Shown here: positions 53,660 through 64,000 of the stretch, one piece after another
Position numbering within the stretch: position 1 is the first letter of the stretch
How the letters are laid out: the number at the start of each line of letters is the position of its first letter
Source of the DNA: Portulaca oleracea
Lineage: Eukaryota > Streptophyta > Magnoliopsida > Caryophyllales > Portulacaceae
Assembly (NCBI GenBank): GCA_029582165.1
Contig: CM055874.1
Location: forward strand, 26,678,383 to 26,742,382
Length of the DNA: 64,000 nt
Direction of reading: 5' to 3'
Notes under the pieces: generated by a model
Seen by the model: only the letters and a program-made list of their open reading frames with translations
Told to the model about the DNA's origin: nothing
Database searches by the model: none
Position numbers and translations under genes: made by a program

Positions 53660-56600
53660 TTCCCCCCTAGATGAAAAGAGTTTGTCCTCAAACTAGGAAG
53701 TTCTCCATTATCTCCATAAAAGGGCTTGAGATCACTCACATTAAAAGTGCAACTCCCTTCATAGTCTTCTCCAAGTTGCAATTTATAAGCGTTATCACCA
53801 ATCTTCTCCAAAACTTTATAAGGACCATCTCCTCTTGGTGAAAGCTTACCTTTCCTCTTAGTAGGAAATCTTTCTTTCTTCAAGTGAATCTAAACAAGAT
53901 CTCCAGGCTCAAATACAACCTTCTTCCTTGATTTATTCACTCTACTTGATACACTTGAGGTATACTTCTCAATTTTAGCTCGAACCTCCTCATGTAGCTT
54001 CTTAATCTCTTCCACCCTTTTGTTAGCTTCAAAACTAAACTTTGTTGATGTAGAGATGGGCGTGAGATCCATTGGTTGGAGAGGATTCCTTCCATAAACA
54101 ACTTGAAAAGGTGACAACCCTGTGGCTTTACTTGGACTTCGATTGAAGGCAAATTCAGCATGACATAGAAGAGTATCCCAACCCTTCTTGTCTTTACTCA
54201 CCAATATCCGAAGAAGAGCTCCCAAAGTTCGATTAGTCACTTCGGTTTGTCCATCCGTTTGTGGATGACATGGGGTGCTAAACTTCAATGTTGTACCAAG
54301 CTTCTTCCATAAAGTAAGCCAAAAATGACTAAGGAACTTGGAATCTCGATCACTCACCATGGTCTTTGGAATGCCATGTAGCTTCACTATTTCCTCAAAA
54401 TAAAGGTTTGCAACCTTATTAGCATCATAAGTAGTATGGCATGGAATAAAATGAGCCATCTTGGAAAATCTATCAACAACCACCATAATAGAATCTTTGC
54501 CTCTTTGTGTTCTTGGTAGACCAACAACGAAGTCTAAACTCAGATCTTCCCATGGATGATGTGGAATGGGCAAAGGAGTATACAACCCTTGCGGTAAAGT
54601 ATGTGCCTTTGAAATATTGCAAGTATTACACCTCTTTACCATGTGCTCAACATCTTTAATCATGCTTGGCCAAAAATAATGTTCCTCCATCATAAGGTAG
54701 GTCTTCTCAATTCCAAAGTGACCCGCCAATGATCCACCATGGACCTCCATGATTAATAACTCTCGGATGCTACTTTTAGGGATACAAAGTTGATTCCCTT
54801 TGAAGAGAAACCCATTTTCAATGTGAAAAAGTTGATGGGGGTGCTTCTTACAAAGCTCATAAACCTCCTTAAAATCCTAATCATTTTCATACAACTCTTT
54901 GATATGCTCAAAACTAAGGACTCTTGAATCTAAAACATGGGTAAGTAAGTACCTTCTTGATAAAGCATCCGCTCCTTTGTTTAAATGACCCGCTTTATGT
55001 TTGATCAAAAAATGGAATGCTTGCATATACTCCACCCATTTGGCGTGCCTTGGGTTTAACTTGTGTTGCCCTTGGATGAGTTTAAGAGCTTCATGATCAC
55101 TATGTAAGATGAATTCACCACTTAGAAGATAATGCCTCCAATGTTCAAGAGCTCTTATGATGGCATAGAACTCTTTGTCATAGGTGCTATACTTCCTCTT
55201 AGCTTCATTCAACTTCTCGCTAAAGTAAGAAATGGGGCGGCCTTCTTGGGTTAGGACGGCTCCAATTCCTACTCCACTTGCATCCATTTCAACTTCAAAC
55301 ACTTTATCAAAACATGGTAAAGCAAGAATAGGTGCATGACACAATTTCTCCTTAATCACTTCAAACGCTTCATTAGCACCTCTAGTCCATGTAAACTCCT
55401 TCCCTTTCAACAATTCGGTCATAGGTGCAAGAATGGAGCTAAAATTCCTTATAAACCTTCTATAGAAAGATGCTAAACCATGAAAGCTTCGTACCTCATG
55501 AATGGACTTTGGTGTAGGCCACTCTTGAATAGCTTTCACCTTCTCCTTGTCGACTTGTATGCCCTCTTGTGAAAGAACATATCCAAGGAACACAATCTTG
55601 GATGAGAAGAAATGGCATTTCTCCAAATTGGTGTAGAGTTTCTCCTACTCCAAGATGTACATGACCAACTCTAGATGCTTTACATGTTCCCTTTCACTTC
55701 TACTATATACAAGAATATCATCAAAGTAAACTACTACACATTTTCCAATAAGAGGCTTCAATACATGATTCATTAAACGCATAAAAGTAGATGGTGCATT
55801 TGCAAGGCCAAATGGCATCACAAGCCATTCACATAATCCCTTCTTGGTCTTGAATGCCGTTTTCCACTCATCTCCTTCATGAATCCTTATTTGATGATAT
55901 CCACTCCTTAAATCAACTTTAGAGAACACAACACTTCCATGTAGCTCATCAAGTAGATCCTCAAGGCGTGGGATTGGGAATCTATACTTGATTGTGATTT
56001 TGTTTATGGCTCGATAATCCATACACATTCTTTGAGACCCATCTTTCTTAGGCACAAGTAAGACCGGAACGGCACATGGACTCATGCTTTCACGCACCAA
56101 GCCTTTGGATAGGAGCTCATCTACTTGCCTTTGCACTTCTTGAGCTTCCTTTGGATTCATTCGATAGGCCGGTTTGTTGGGGAGCATAGAACCCGGAACT
56201 AAATCAATTTTGTGCTCAATTTCTCTTCTTGGAGGTAATCCCTTGGGCATCTCTTTTGGGAACAAGTGCTTGAATCGTTCCAAAAGAGGGTGAAGACGTG
56301 CATGCTCAATAGTTGGGGTCGCTTCTTCCTCCTCCAAGTTTGCTAGAATAAGATCTTTATGCTCTTGGAATTCATGATATTCGGCCTTCATGAATGTCAC
56401 AATGTTAGTCTCCTCCTTTTGTTGTTGTTGTTGGGGACGTATGATCGATGATGGTGAGAGAGGAGCCAAAGTGATCTTCTTTTTGTTGAGAATAAACGTG
56501 TATGTGTTCAATCTCCCATCATGCGTGACATGCCTATCAAAAAGCCAACGTCTCCCAAGTAAAATATGACAAGCATCTATTGGAATTACATCACACCAAA

Positions 56601-57972
56601 TAGAATCTTTATAGTTTCTACCAATGAAAAGACTTACAAGTACATGATGAACCACTCCAATTCCCTTCCTATGACTTAGCCATTGAATGGTGTAAGGGGA
56701 TGGGTGTGGACTAACCTCCAATTGTAGTTTGTTCACCATGGTTGTAGAAGCGGCATTAGTGCAACTTCCTTCATCAATGATTAGAGAACACACCTTGCCT
56801 TGAATGGTACATATTGTGCGAAAGATGTTTTCCCTTTGTTCTAGCTCGTTTGGGACACAAGCAACACTTAAGGCCCTTCTTACTACTAGCATTTCTCCTT
56901 CATCGGCATCTTTTACTTCCTCTTCCTCATTCTCGTCATCGTCTTCTTCTTTCTCATGTTCATTTTCATGATACTCCGGTTCTACATACAAAGCACTTTG
57001 ATATTCCACCAAAGATACCACCCTTTTGTTAGGACACTCCGAAGCATAATGTCCTAAGCCTTGACAACGAAAACACCTTCTTGGGGCTAGGGGTTTTGGT
57101 TCTTGGACGTGGGGTTTGGGGATGGATGGGGGTTGATTTTGTGGTGCTCTTGTGTTTGGTTGTTTTGTGGGGAATGTGGATTTTTGTGGTGGAATGTAAG
57201 AACGTGTGTTTTGTGGGGGTTTGTATGTGGTTTGATACTTGGTCACGTTTTCTTTCCCTCTTTCCTTTCTTTGCCTTTCTACTTTTAAGGCCAAAGAACT
57301 CAATTCGTCCAAAGATTGGTAAGAATGTAATTCAATAATGTTACGAATCCAATCATTTAGACCATATAGAAAACGTACAAAAGTTTGAGGTTCATCCTCT
57401 TGGAGATCACAACGCCAAAGGATATGCTAGAATTCCTTTGTGTACTCCTCAACACTTTTGCTCCCTTGGACCAAACGTTGCAATTTGTAATAGTTATCTT
57501 GGAGATAACTTGGTGGTAGGAACTTTTCTTGCAACTTCTTCTTCATTTTGATCCATGCTTTGATCTTGTCCTTCCCTTGTATTTGCCTCTTCTTTTGCAA
57601 GTTAGTCCACCAAATGGACGCATGTTTTCGCAATTTAAGAGCCACATATTTGACTTTCTTTTCGTCTTAGACCTCCTTAAGATCAAAAACACGTTCAACA
57701 ATTTGCATCCAATCTAGAAAGTTTTCAGGATCAAGATTACCATCAAATTCAGGGATCTCCACTTTGAAGTCGAAACATTCCTCCCTTGAGGGACGTCTTT
57801 GTGGCACTTCTTCATCACTTTCATTAACCTCACTATCTCCACGGTTCACCCTATGTTGTAGATGCATTTATCTCTTAAGTTGATCGTTGAGATAGGTGAT
57901 TCTTTTCTTCAAAGCTTCAACATCTTCTTGGGGTTCCGTAGGTGTAGGTGTCGAAGTGCTTGAATCTTCCAT
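53512..57972 (-). pseudogene. Gag-pol of B6, broken by at least six stops
   Basis: ATG at 57972. Domain content is as in B5. Stops: TAC to TAA before MHLQ (~57868), LKEV-stop (~57665), GAG to TAG in TKEFEH (~57425), AAG to TAG after ILE (~55643), YEND-stop (~54875) and TGG to TAG after GDLV (~53887). Longest frames: 55645-57312 (Gag tail, knuckle, protease, RT with VYFDD near 55710), 54877-55626 (RNase H) and 53890-54750 (integrase with HHCC and all three acidic positions present). The frame ends in the LTR at 53512. Confidence 0.9.
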
Positions 57973-58272
57973 CTTGAACAATCTTGGTGCAAAAAGATTG
58001 CAAGAATCACGGTTTTGGGGTTATGGGGGGTAAAGGACGAGAGGGGTTTGTGTTTAGGTGGATTTTGTGTTTGATTTGGGGGTTCTTTGTGGAGTTTATG
58101 GTTCTTTATGAGTTCTTGATGAGATCTTGTTGAGTTCTTGATGAGTTCTTGGAAGAACTTATGGGTGGCGTGAGAATGGTGGGATGGTGGAGGATGGATT
58201 TGTGGTGGAAAGAATGTAAAAAGATGGTGCAAGAACTAAGAGAATCAAACTCCTAAGCTCTGATACCAATTT
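53660..58272 (-). mobile_element. Internal region of Ty3/gypsy element B6
   Basis: Bounded by the polypurine tract complement at 53660 and the primer-binding site at 58257. Very similar to B5 throughout. Confidence 0.9.
58257..58268 (-). other. Primer-binding site of B6
   Basis: An exact GCTCTGATACCA on +, 4 bp before the LTR. Confidence 0.92.
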
Positions 58273-59070
58273 TGATGTATAATGGGATCACAAAATCTCA
58301 TTATACAAAAGGGTTTAGGATCTTTAAGAGCGAAGATGAAAATCTCCCTTCTCAAAGTTCTTAGGATTCGAAAATGGAATGGAAATGGATAGAAAAGATT
58401 GAAAGAACTTATGAAAGATGATTACCAAACGAATGTAGTTGATGATCGAATGGAAGAACGATTGAATGCTTTGATTGAATGAACGATAATGGCGATTGAA
58501 GCTCCTTTGAAGGATAAAGACACACCACCTTCAAGACTCTTCAATTCCTTCCTTTTACCACCAAGGATGCCAACCTTGGATAGAAGAAGGGGTGAAACTC
58601 GAAACTCCCTCAAGAGTTCGAAAACTAGCAAGGCTAGAGAGAAAACAACAACATCAAGTGTTTGTTTGAATTTTGTATATTGATTGAATTGAATGAGATT
58701 ACAAGGCACCCAAGGGGTCTATTTATACTAATAGAGGACCCCCCTTGGCGTGTACATTTCAAGAAAAAGGAGTAAACTAGCTTACATCATCTAATACAAG
58801 AATGACATCATAAAGAAACAAGTGAACTAAGCTAGATTACATTTGATGATAACTCTCTCAATTCTTATCCAAATCTAAAGATACTTGAACCATTGGAAAG
58901 CTCTTGAAAAGTAGATCATTTCACTCTAGGATACTTTCCTTGGTAGCTTCATGGTTCTTGAGTTAGAGAGCGAATCATCACTCCTCCATGGTTAAGACAA
59001 GTCGAATGTGTACCACATGTGATAGTTTCAAGCTCCTTTTGAATGTAGCTAAGTACTTGGCTTCCATGAT
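58273..59070 (-). repeat. Right LTR of the B5-B6 array, outer 26 bp missing
   Basis: It matches the 824-bp LTR up to CTTCCATGAT, then breaks into element E sequence. The loss of the true end removes the target duplication and implies a later deletion. Confidence 0.88.
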
Positions 59071-59172
59071 ACTACAGTTGATCTGTAAGTCACTCTTTAA
59101 CTCCAAGACACTTAATCCTGCTAAAAGACTTTTTACTTAACTTGCATATTCCCAACAAAACAAGCACTTACA
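59071..59172 (-). repeat. Probable 3' LTR fragment of element E
   Basis: In element sense it starts TGTAAGTGCTTG right after a purine-rich tract (GAGAGGATAATAAAA). It is cut by the B LTR at 59070. Confidence 0.5.
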
Positions 59173-61447
59173 TTTTATTATCCTCTCAACCCATCGAAAA
59201 GGAGTTTCGTCCTCGAAACTCGAATATCGGTACACAATAAGTTTTTTTTTAACACCCCAAACAGGAAGCAAGCTTAACCTGCTATTTCCTTAAGAATATT
59301 AATTTAACTTTAATGGTCCCTCAAAATTCAACTATACCCAACTGCAACATTAAGTGTTTTCATGTACTTACCTCATTAAAATCATTCTTAATCACTAAAC
59401 CTGTCCTAGAACCACTGATTGTGATAAAGACCAACCTGTCGCATGTTTCAAGCACAAAAGTAAAAGGACCAAGGTTAGATGACGACCTTCCTTGGTACAT
59501 CTAATCATTTAGTTCTCTTAAAGGTACTCGGTGTAATTTATATATATAAATACCTAAAACATGATCAAGCACTTTGCATAGCTGATTGAATATATACATA
59601 CTAGGCACCTAATATCCATCTGATATAATTTTCCCCCTAAAAGTTCCAGATAACAAGAGTTACCAGTAACAAAGTTGATTAATCGCAAGAAAGAAATTTC
59701 AATAATAAACATACGATATTTAAACGAACTCAATTAAATGATACTCCACAACTTAATCAGGTACAAACCCACAGATTGCTCAACCCCACACAGGTTTTCT
59801 CAATAACATTCATACAGTCCAATTCGAATGATACTCAGACAGAACTTAGTCAGCAGAGACTCAAACAAAGTTGTGCGCATCAACCTCTTGCAGATTTCCT
59901 CGTGGGTTATACCCACTTCACATATGGTCGACTTACTTCATTCGCACGTTCATAATTAAAAGGCATATCATCAAAACTGGACAATCAAGTACACAAACTC
60001 ACAGGTATAAATATATCAGTATGCAAGTTACTACAGATGAAACTTAGAATCGTAAAATACATCATAATACTCACATCAATCACTTAAGAGGAGAAGAGAT
60101 TATATCAAATAGTTACAGATCAAATTGATCCCATCTCTAAGTGACCGATACTACAAGAAATAATCATTTTGCATTCTTAACTATCTAATCATTTTTTTTT
60201 TCACCTTCGCATCTTGTAGGTAATATAATAACGATTGAATTAAACAGATTTAAAAGCAAGGCACACTCAACCATTACACAAACATTTTTTTTTCCACACA
60301 ACTATTCACATTCCTTGCTTCGAAGACATTCGTGCTATAGCTTGGAATCCCTATAAGTGTCATATCTCAATATCATGTTTAGCTCAGCCTCATCGCAAAA
60401 ATATTCACCTAACCTTAACAATTTAAAACCAGAATTTAATTCAATCCCTGCTTAAAATATCCAAATCACCATTCAAAAGTCAAATTACACATACGATCCT
60501 TGACAAAATCTCCGTCTCAGCTCCTCATCTCCTAACAAGTTTCTTTTTCCTTAAAAGTGACCCTTTACTCCCGAGATCTTGATCAACCAAGCGTAATCCC
60601 CATGTTACTCTAAGCTTCTCCTTATAACCTCGATACCCAAAAGAAAGATCGATGCAATTCAACTTTTCTGGAAGTCTCCAAAAATCAAGCCTAACTTATA
60701 ATCGCCTACATGATCATCACCTCGAATACCCACTTTAAAATCAATCTCTGACCTCATTGTTTCTTTAAAGATATTACTTTAACTCGAAACCTCGAGAGAA
60801 CTGCACATAACCCCCATTGTTACCTCAAGATCATTTACGTAACATAGATACAAAAAGGAGCCAACTCTGAACTCAACTTTACCCTATATTATATTTTTTT
60901 TTCCAATCACACTCTTTTAGTCCCCGGTTCAATGCTAACTTCCCAATTTAACCTCAAAAAAAAATAACATGTCGTGGCAAACAATTACACTCATTCACTC
61001 CTTACTCAAAGATAATAATAATTAGAGCCAACCATGCTGAGTCACCTCCTTATGTTTTCTCATCATTCCTTATTCTCAGCTAACCAAAATCACCATAATT
61101 CATACTATAATGCCTAAAAGACTCAATCCCCAATCTTCATTCCATTAAACCATTAACATAGGGATAACAATACCTAATAGCTTCAACAAAACATACTAAC
61201 ATCAATGTCATGATATTATACTCACCACCATAACATTAGTTTCGTGCAAAACATATTTCAGTACTGGTAAAATAAATCAAGTCACATATTAAGCATGCAT
61301 ACATTTTTATAACATGAGGAATCAATCAAATAGATGCACCCGGCCGACCCACACTCACACTCCGAAAGTAGCTTCCTAAGCTCTAACTAAGAACCTAATA
61401 GACACTTAGGAGCTACCAGGTCGTAACCCAGAGCTCTGATACCATTC
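59173..61447 (-). mobile_element. Coding-poor internal region of LTR element E
   Basis: It lies between a degenerate pol terminus (SSFEDETPF-like codons on the - strand near 59195-59230, as at the end of many gypsy polyproteins) and an exact primer-binding site at 61433-61444. No frame above ~65 codons and no gag, protease, RT or integrase motif occurs in the 2.2 kb. Either this is a non-autonomous element or the coding part was deleted. Confidence 0.6.
61433..61444 (-). other. Primer-binding site of element E
   Basis: GCTCTGATACCA on +, 3 bp before TGTAACGCCCCGG. Confidence 0.88.
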
Positions 61448-62015
61448 TGTAACGCCCCGGAAATTCAATTCTAAACTTAACGGTCAAAGTCAAACATTGA
61501 CTAACATTAACAGCGGAAGACTCATTTTTTTTTTCTTCTTTTATTTACTTGGGCGTTACTGCCGTATCCCCGAAGGGATACAAGGCAAGAAAGAGGAACT
61601 AACGACTACTAATTATTTACTTCAATTTACAACCGGAAGAAACTCGAATTTTAGAGACAACACATACTAAACATTTACCACTTCAATTCTAAAAACATGA
61701 ACAAGGCTATATTCTCAAAACATCTAACTTCAAGACTAACGTCCTCACTTCTATTACCCGTCCCCATCACATAATTGATCTTCACCTGAAAACAAAACAT
61801 TTACAAACATGAGGGGGGAAACCTCAATAATGTCTACCCCTAACAGTCAAAACATTTTACAATTCATTTCATCACATTTTAAGGGAAGGGGAAACAAGTC
61901 AAACATTTCAAAATATCTTTTACCCGTCAACCTTACCTGTTTCCATATTTTAAAGCGGGCGGGGCTTCCGTGTGCCTCGGAGTCCAAAGACTCGAAAACA
62001 TGATTCGAGTCCCAA

Positions 62016-62330
62016 GGACTCGCATAAACAACATCATTCGATCGACGCATAACTCGTTTCTTTTCTTTTCTTTCTTTTCTTTCTTTTCTTTCTTTGAGTC
62101 CACGGACTCGCATAAACAACATCATTCGACTGATCAGCGCATAACTCGTTTCTTTTCTTTTCTTTTCTTTCTTTTCTTTCTTTCGGAGTCCCACGGACTC
62201 GCATAAACAACATCATTCGACTGATCAGCGCATAACTCGTTTCTTTTCTTTTCTTTTCTTTTCTTTCTTTTCTTTCTTTCGGAGTCCCACGGACTCGCAT
62301 AAATATTCCTATTCGACTGATCAGCGCCTA
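62016..62330. repeat. Four ~88-96 bp tandem units with TTTTC tracts
   Basis: The phrase GGACTCGCATAAA starts at 62016, 62104, 62195 and 62291. Units 1-3 continue CAACATCATTCGA, then CATAACTCGTTTC and a (TTTTC/TTTC)n tract that lengthens from unit to unit, then GGAGTCC(C)ACGGACTC. Unit 4 lacks the pyrimidine tract. Confidence 0.88.
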
Positions 62331-63069
62331 ACTCACATCCCCAATACGGGCATCACTGGTCTCTTGTGATCTCCTCACAGGTAACCACCTGGTCTTGGGG
62401 AATACTGCCCGAACCCGCATTATACTCATAACCATTATTTAATCAGGTTTATATCTCAGTTCATTCCAGTATCAACCAACAATTGCAAATCCAACATTTC
62501 CAAACCACAATTCCAACCCAACACATTTTCAATACAAAAACCAAAAGACTGTCCATACTTTATGAATAAAGAACATAACCATCTTAAACAAAATAGACAG
62601 TCAAGTTTTAGATAAAGTCCCCTTCAGGATGCAAGTTCCAAAATCAATATAGAAATCAATAAAACAAGTAAAGAGCATCCAAAGGGGATTAGGGCATAGA
62701 CATTACCTGAACAACTTCTCTTTACTGCAACACTTACACAAGGGAGCTAACTATCGCGTCGTCTCGCTTGGACCTAGAATTCGAATATAAACTTCTAAAA
62801 TTAAAACTCGACTTCTACGAAAGTTAGTTACGCACTAATCCTACCATACCCCAACCTTAACCTATTCTTATACGTTAATTAACCATGTATCGAGCGTAAC
62901 TATTAAGAAAACATGAACATCACAACACACATTTTCTAAAGGTAAAAAAAATAATAAAATCGACACGACACATTTAAAACCATAACTCGATACTAACACT
63001 TTTAATAATACTATTAACATAGGGTTTTTGAACATAATAATCATATTATCACATGAAAACTTTATAAAA

Positions 63070-63760
63070 TTTTAATACCAAAGTATATGAAACTTTGATG
63101 CTAATAATGTGAAACTTTTAATACTAATCATATGAACTTTAAAAATAATTACATGAAACTCTATAATAATAATAATGATAATAATAATAATAATGATAAT
63201 AATAATAATAATAATAATAATATGAATCATTATAATAATAACACGAAACCTTATAATAATAATAACATGAAACTCCAATAACATGAACTTTATAATAATA
63301 AGAAACTTTAAAAATAAAATCATGAAACTAATAATAATAATAATATGAATCTTTAAAATAATACGGAAACATAATAAAGTCATGGAAACTTTATAATAAT
63401 AATAGTAACGTGAACTTTATGAATAATATGGAGACCTAATAATATCATGGAACTTAATAATAATAAATAACATAATAATAATAATATTAAACCTTATAAT
63501 AACTTAGAACTCAAGAATAATAACACGAAACTTTAATAATAACTTAAAATTACTAATACGAAACTTAATAATAATAATAATATGAACTTAATAATAAAAG
63601 TAATACGGATCTCAATAACTTATGAAAACTAAAAAAATAAAATTACGAAACTAATTAATAAAAATATGAAACTAAATAATAAAATTACGAACTTAATAAT
63701 AACTTCTAATATGAACTTATTAGTAGTAATAATATGAAGAAAAAAAATCAAGACATTTAA
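63070..63760. repeat. (TAA)n-rich low-complexity tract
   Basis: Repeated TAATAATAA runs are separated by short phrases such as ATGAAACTTTA and ACGAAAC. The longest pure run is near 63183-63222. Frames here are composition artefacts. Confidence 0.85.
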
Positions 63761-63975
63761 ACATCATTTAATCATATTAAACTCTAATAATATTCTAACA
63801 AAACTCCACTCATACAACCATAATATTACAACCCACCATGTCACCACCCTTCACCACTACACACACACATTTTAACCCTAATAACCCTCGAACCCTTGAC
63901 CCAACCTACACTCAAATGCTATGCATACGTACACACACACTCTAGCATACAAACATAACACTATCAACATGAAAA

Positions 63976-63999
63976 GGAGAGAGAGAGAGAGAGAGAGAG
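63976..63999. repeat. (GA)n microsatellite
   Basis: About 11-12 GA units at the right edge of the window. Confidence 0.9.
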
Positions 64000-64000
64000 C

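Larger units (their letters stand above)
61448..64000 (-). repeat. LTR of element E, extends past the window
   Basis: It begins TGTAACGCCCCGG (the LTR end in element sense, CGTTACA). At least 2.55 kb with no coding frame. It contains a tandem repeat at 62016-62330 and long (TAA)n-rich tracts. That it is all LTR is an assumption, because the far end is outside the window. Confidence 0.6.

Noticed and set aside
61847..62300. Lys/Glu/Arg-rich frames over the pyrimidine tract
   Set aside because: Translation of (TTTTC)n; no coding evidence.
62016..62330. Considered as a CRISPR-like array because of regular spacing
   Set aside because: Repeats and intervening sequence are both conserved between units, so it is a plain tandem repeat in a plant retroelement LTR.
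63072..63383. 103-residue Ile-rich - strand frame
   Set aside because: Translation of (TAA)n repeats.

Overview
This is a plant nuclear window, most likely from an angiosperm and probably a eudicot. The evidence is a two-exon trihelix (GT-2-type) transcription factor gene, Ty3/gypsy LTR retrotransposons primed by initiator-Met tRNA (TGGTATCAGAGC), LINEs with a C-terminal RNase H-like domain, and Stowaway-type MITEs. I cannot name the species. Apart from the trihelix gene, nearly every long open frame belongs to a retroelement, and every retroelement frame is broken.

Layout. (1) 1-11372, + strand: a tandem array of a non-autonomous LTR family (A), ordered LTR / internal / LTR-LTR / internal / LTR-LTR. 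Its LTRs carry heat-shock-element-like TTCnnGAAnnTTCnnGAA clusters upstream of a TATA box. (2) 11373-13230: inverted fragments of Ty3/gypsy family B. (3) 13231-24323, - strand: B2, one shared LTR, then a truncated B3 fused at its protease to the 3' end of family C. C is a deletion derivative that has gag and protease but lacks most of RT, RNase H and integrase. (4) 24324-32009: a B4 element nested in the C LTR with a 5-bp target duplication AGGAG. Its 5' LTR region holds a trapped antisense piece of family A. (5) 32010-36220: the rest of the C LTR and a second C internal region, interrupted by a solo LTR (family D) with target duplication CCTTT. (6) 36221-47382: a low-repeat island with the trihelix gene (39315-40964), MITEs, a 5'-truncated LINE and a second LINE fragment. 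(7) 47383-59070, - strand: an LTR-B5-LTR-B6-LTR tandem array whose two internal regions share nonsense codons. (8) 59071-64000: a coding-poor LTR element (E) with a very long LTR containing a pyrimidine-rich tandem repeat and (TAA)n tracts.

How it works together. B encodes gag, zinc knuckle, protease, RT, RNase H and a GPY/F-type integrase without a visible chromodomain. Its reading frame runs about 49 codons past the polypurine tract into the 3' LTR. A, C and D have no complete pol here but share LTR ends (TGATG...CATCA), the G6 polypurine tract and the C-terminal frame, so they probably depended on B-like elements in trans. The host gene looks functional, except that an in-frame TAG sits 44 codons before the end of an acidic tail that is otherwise open.
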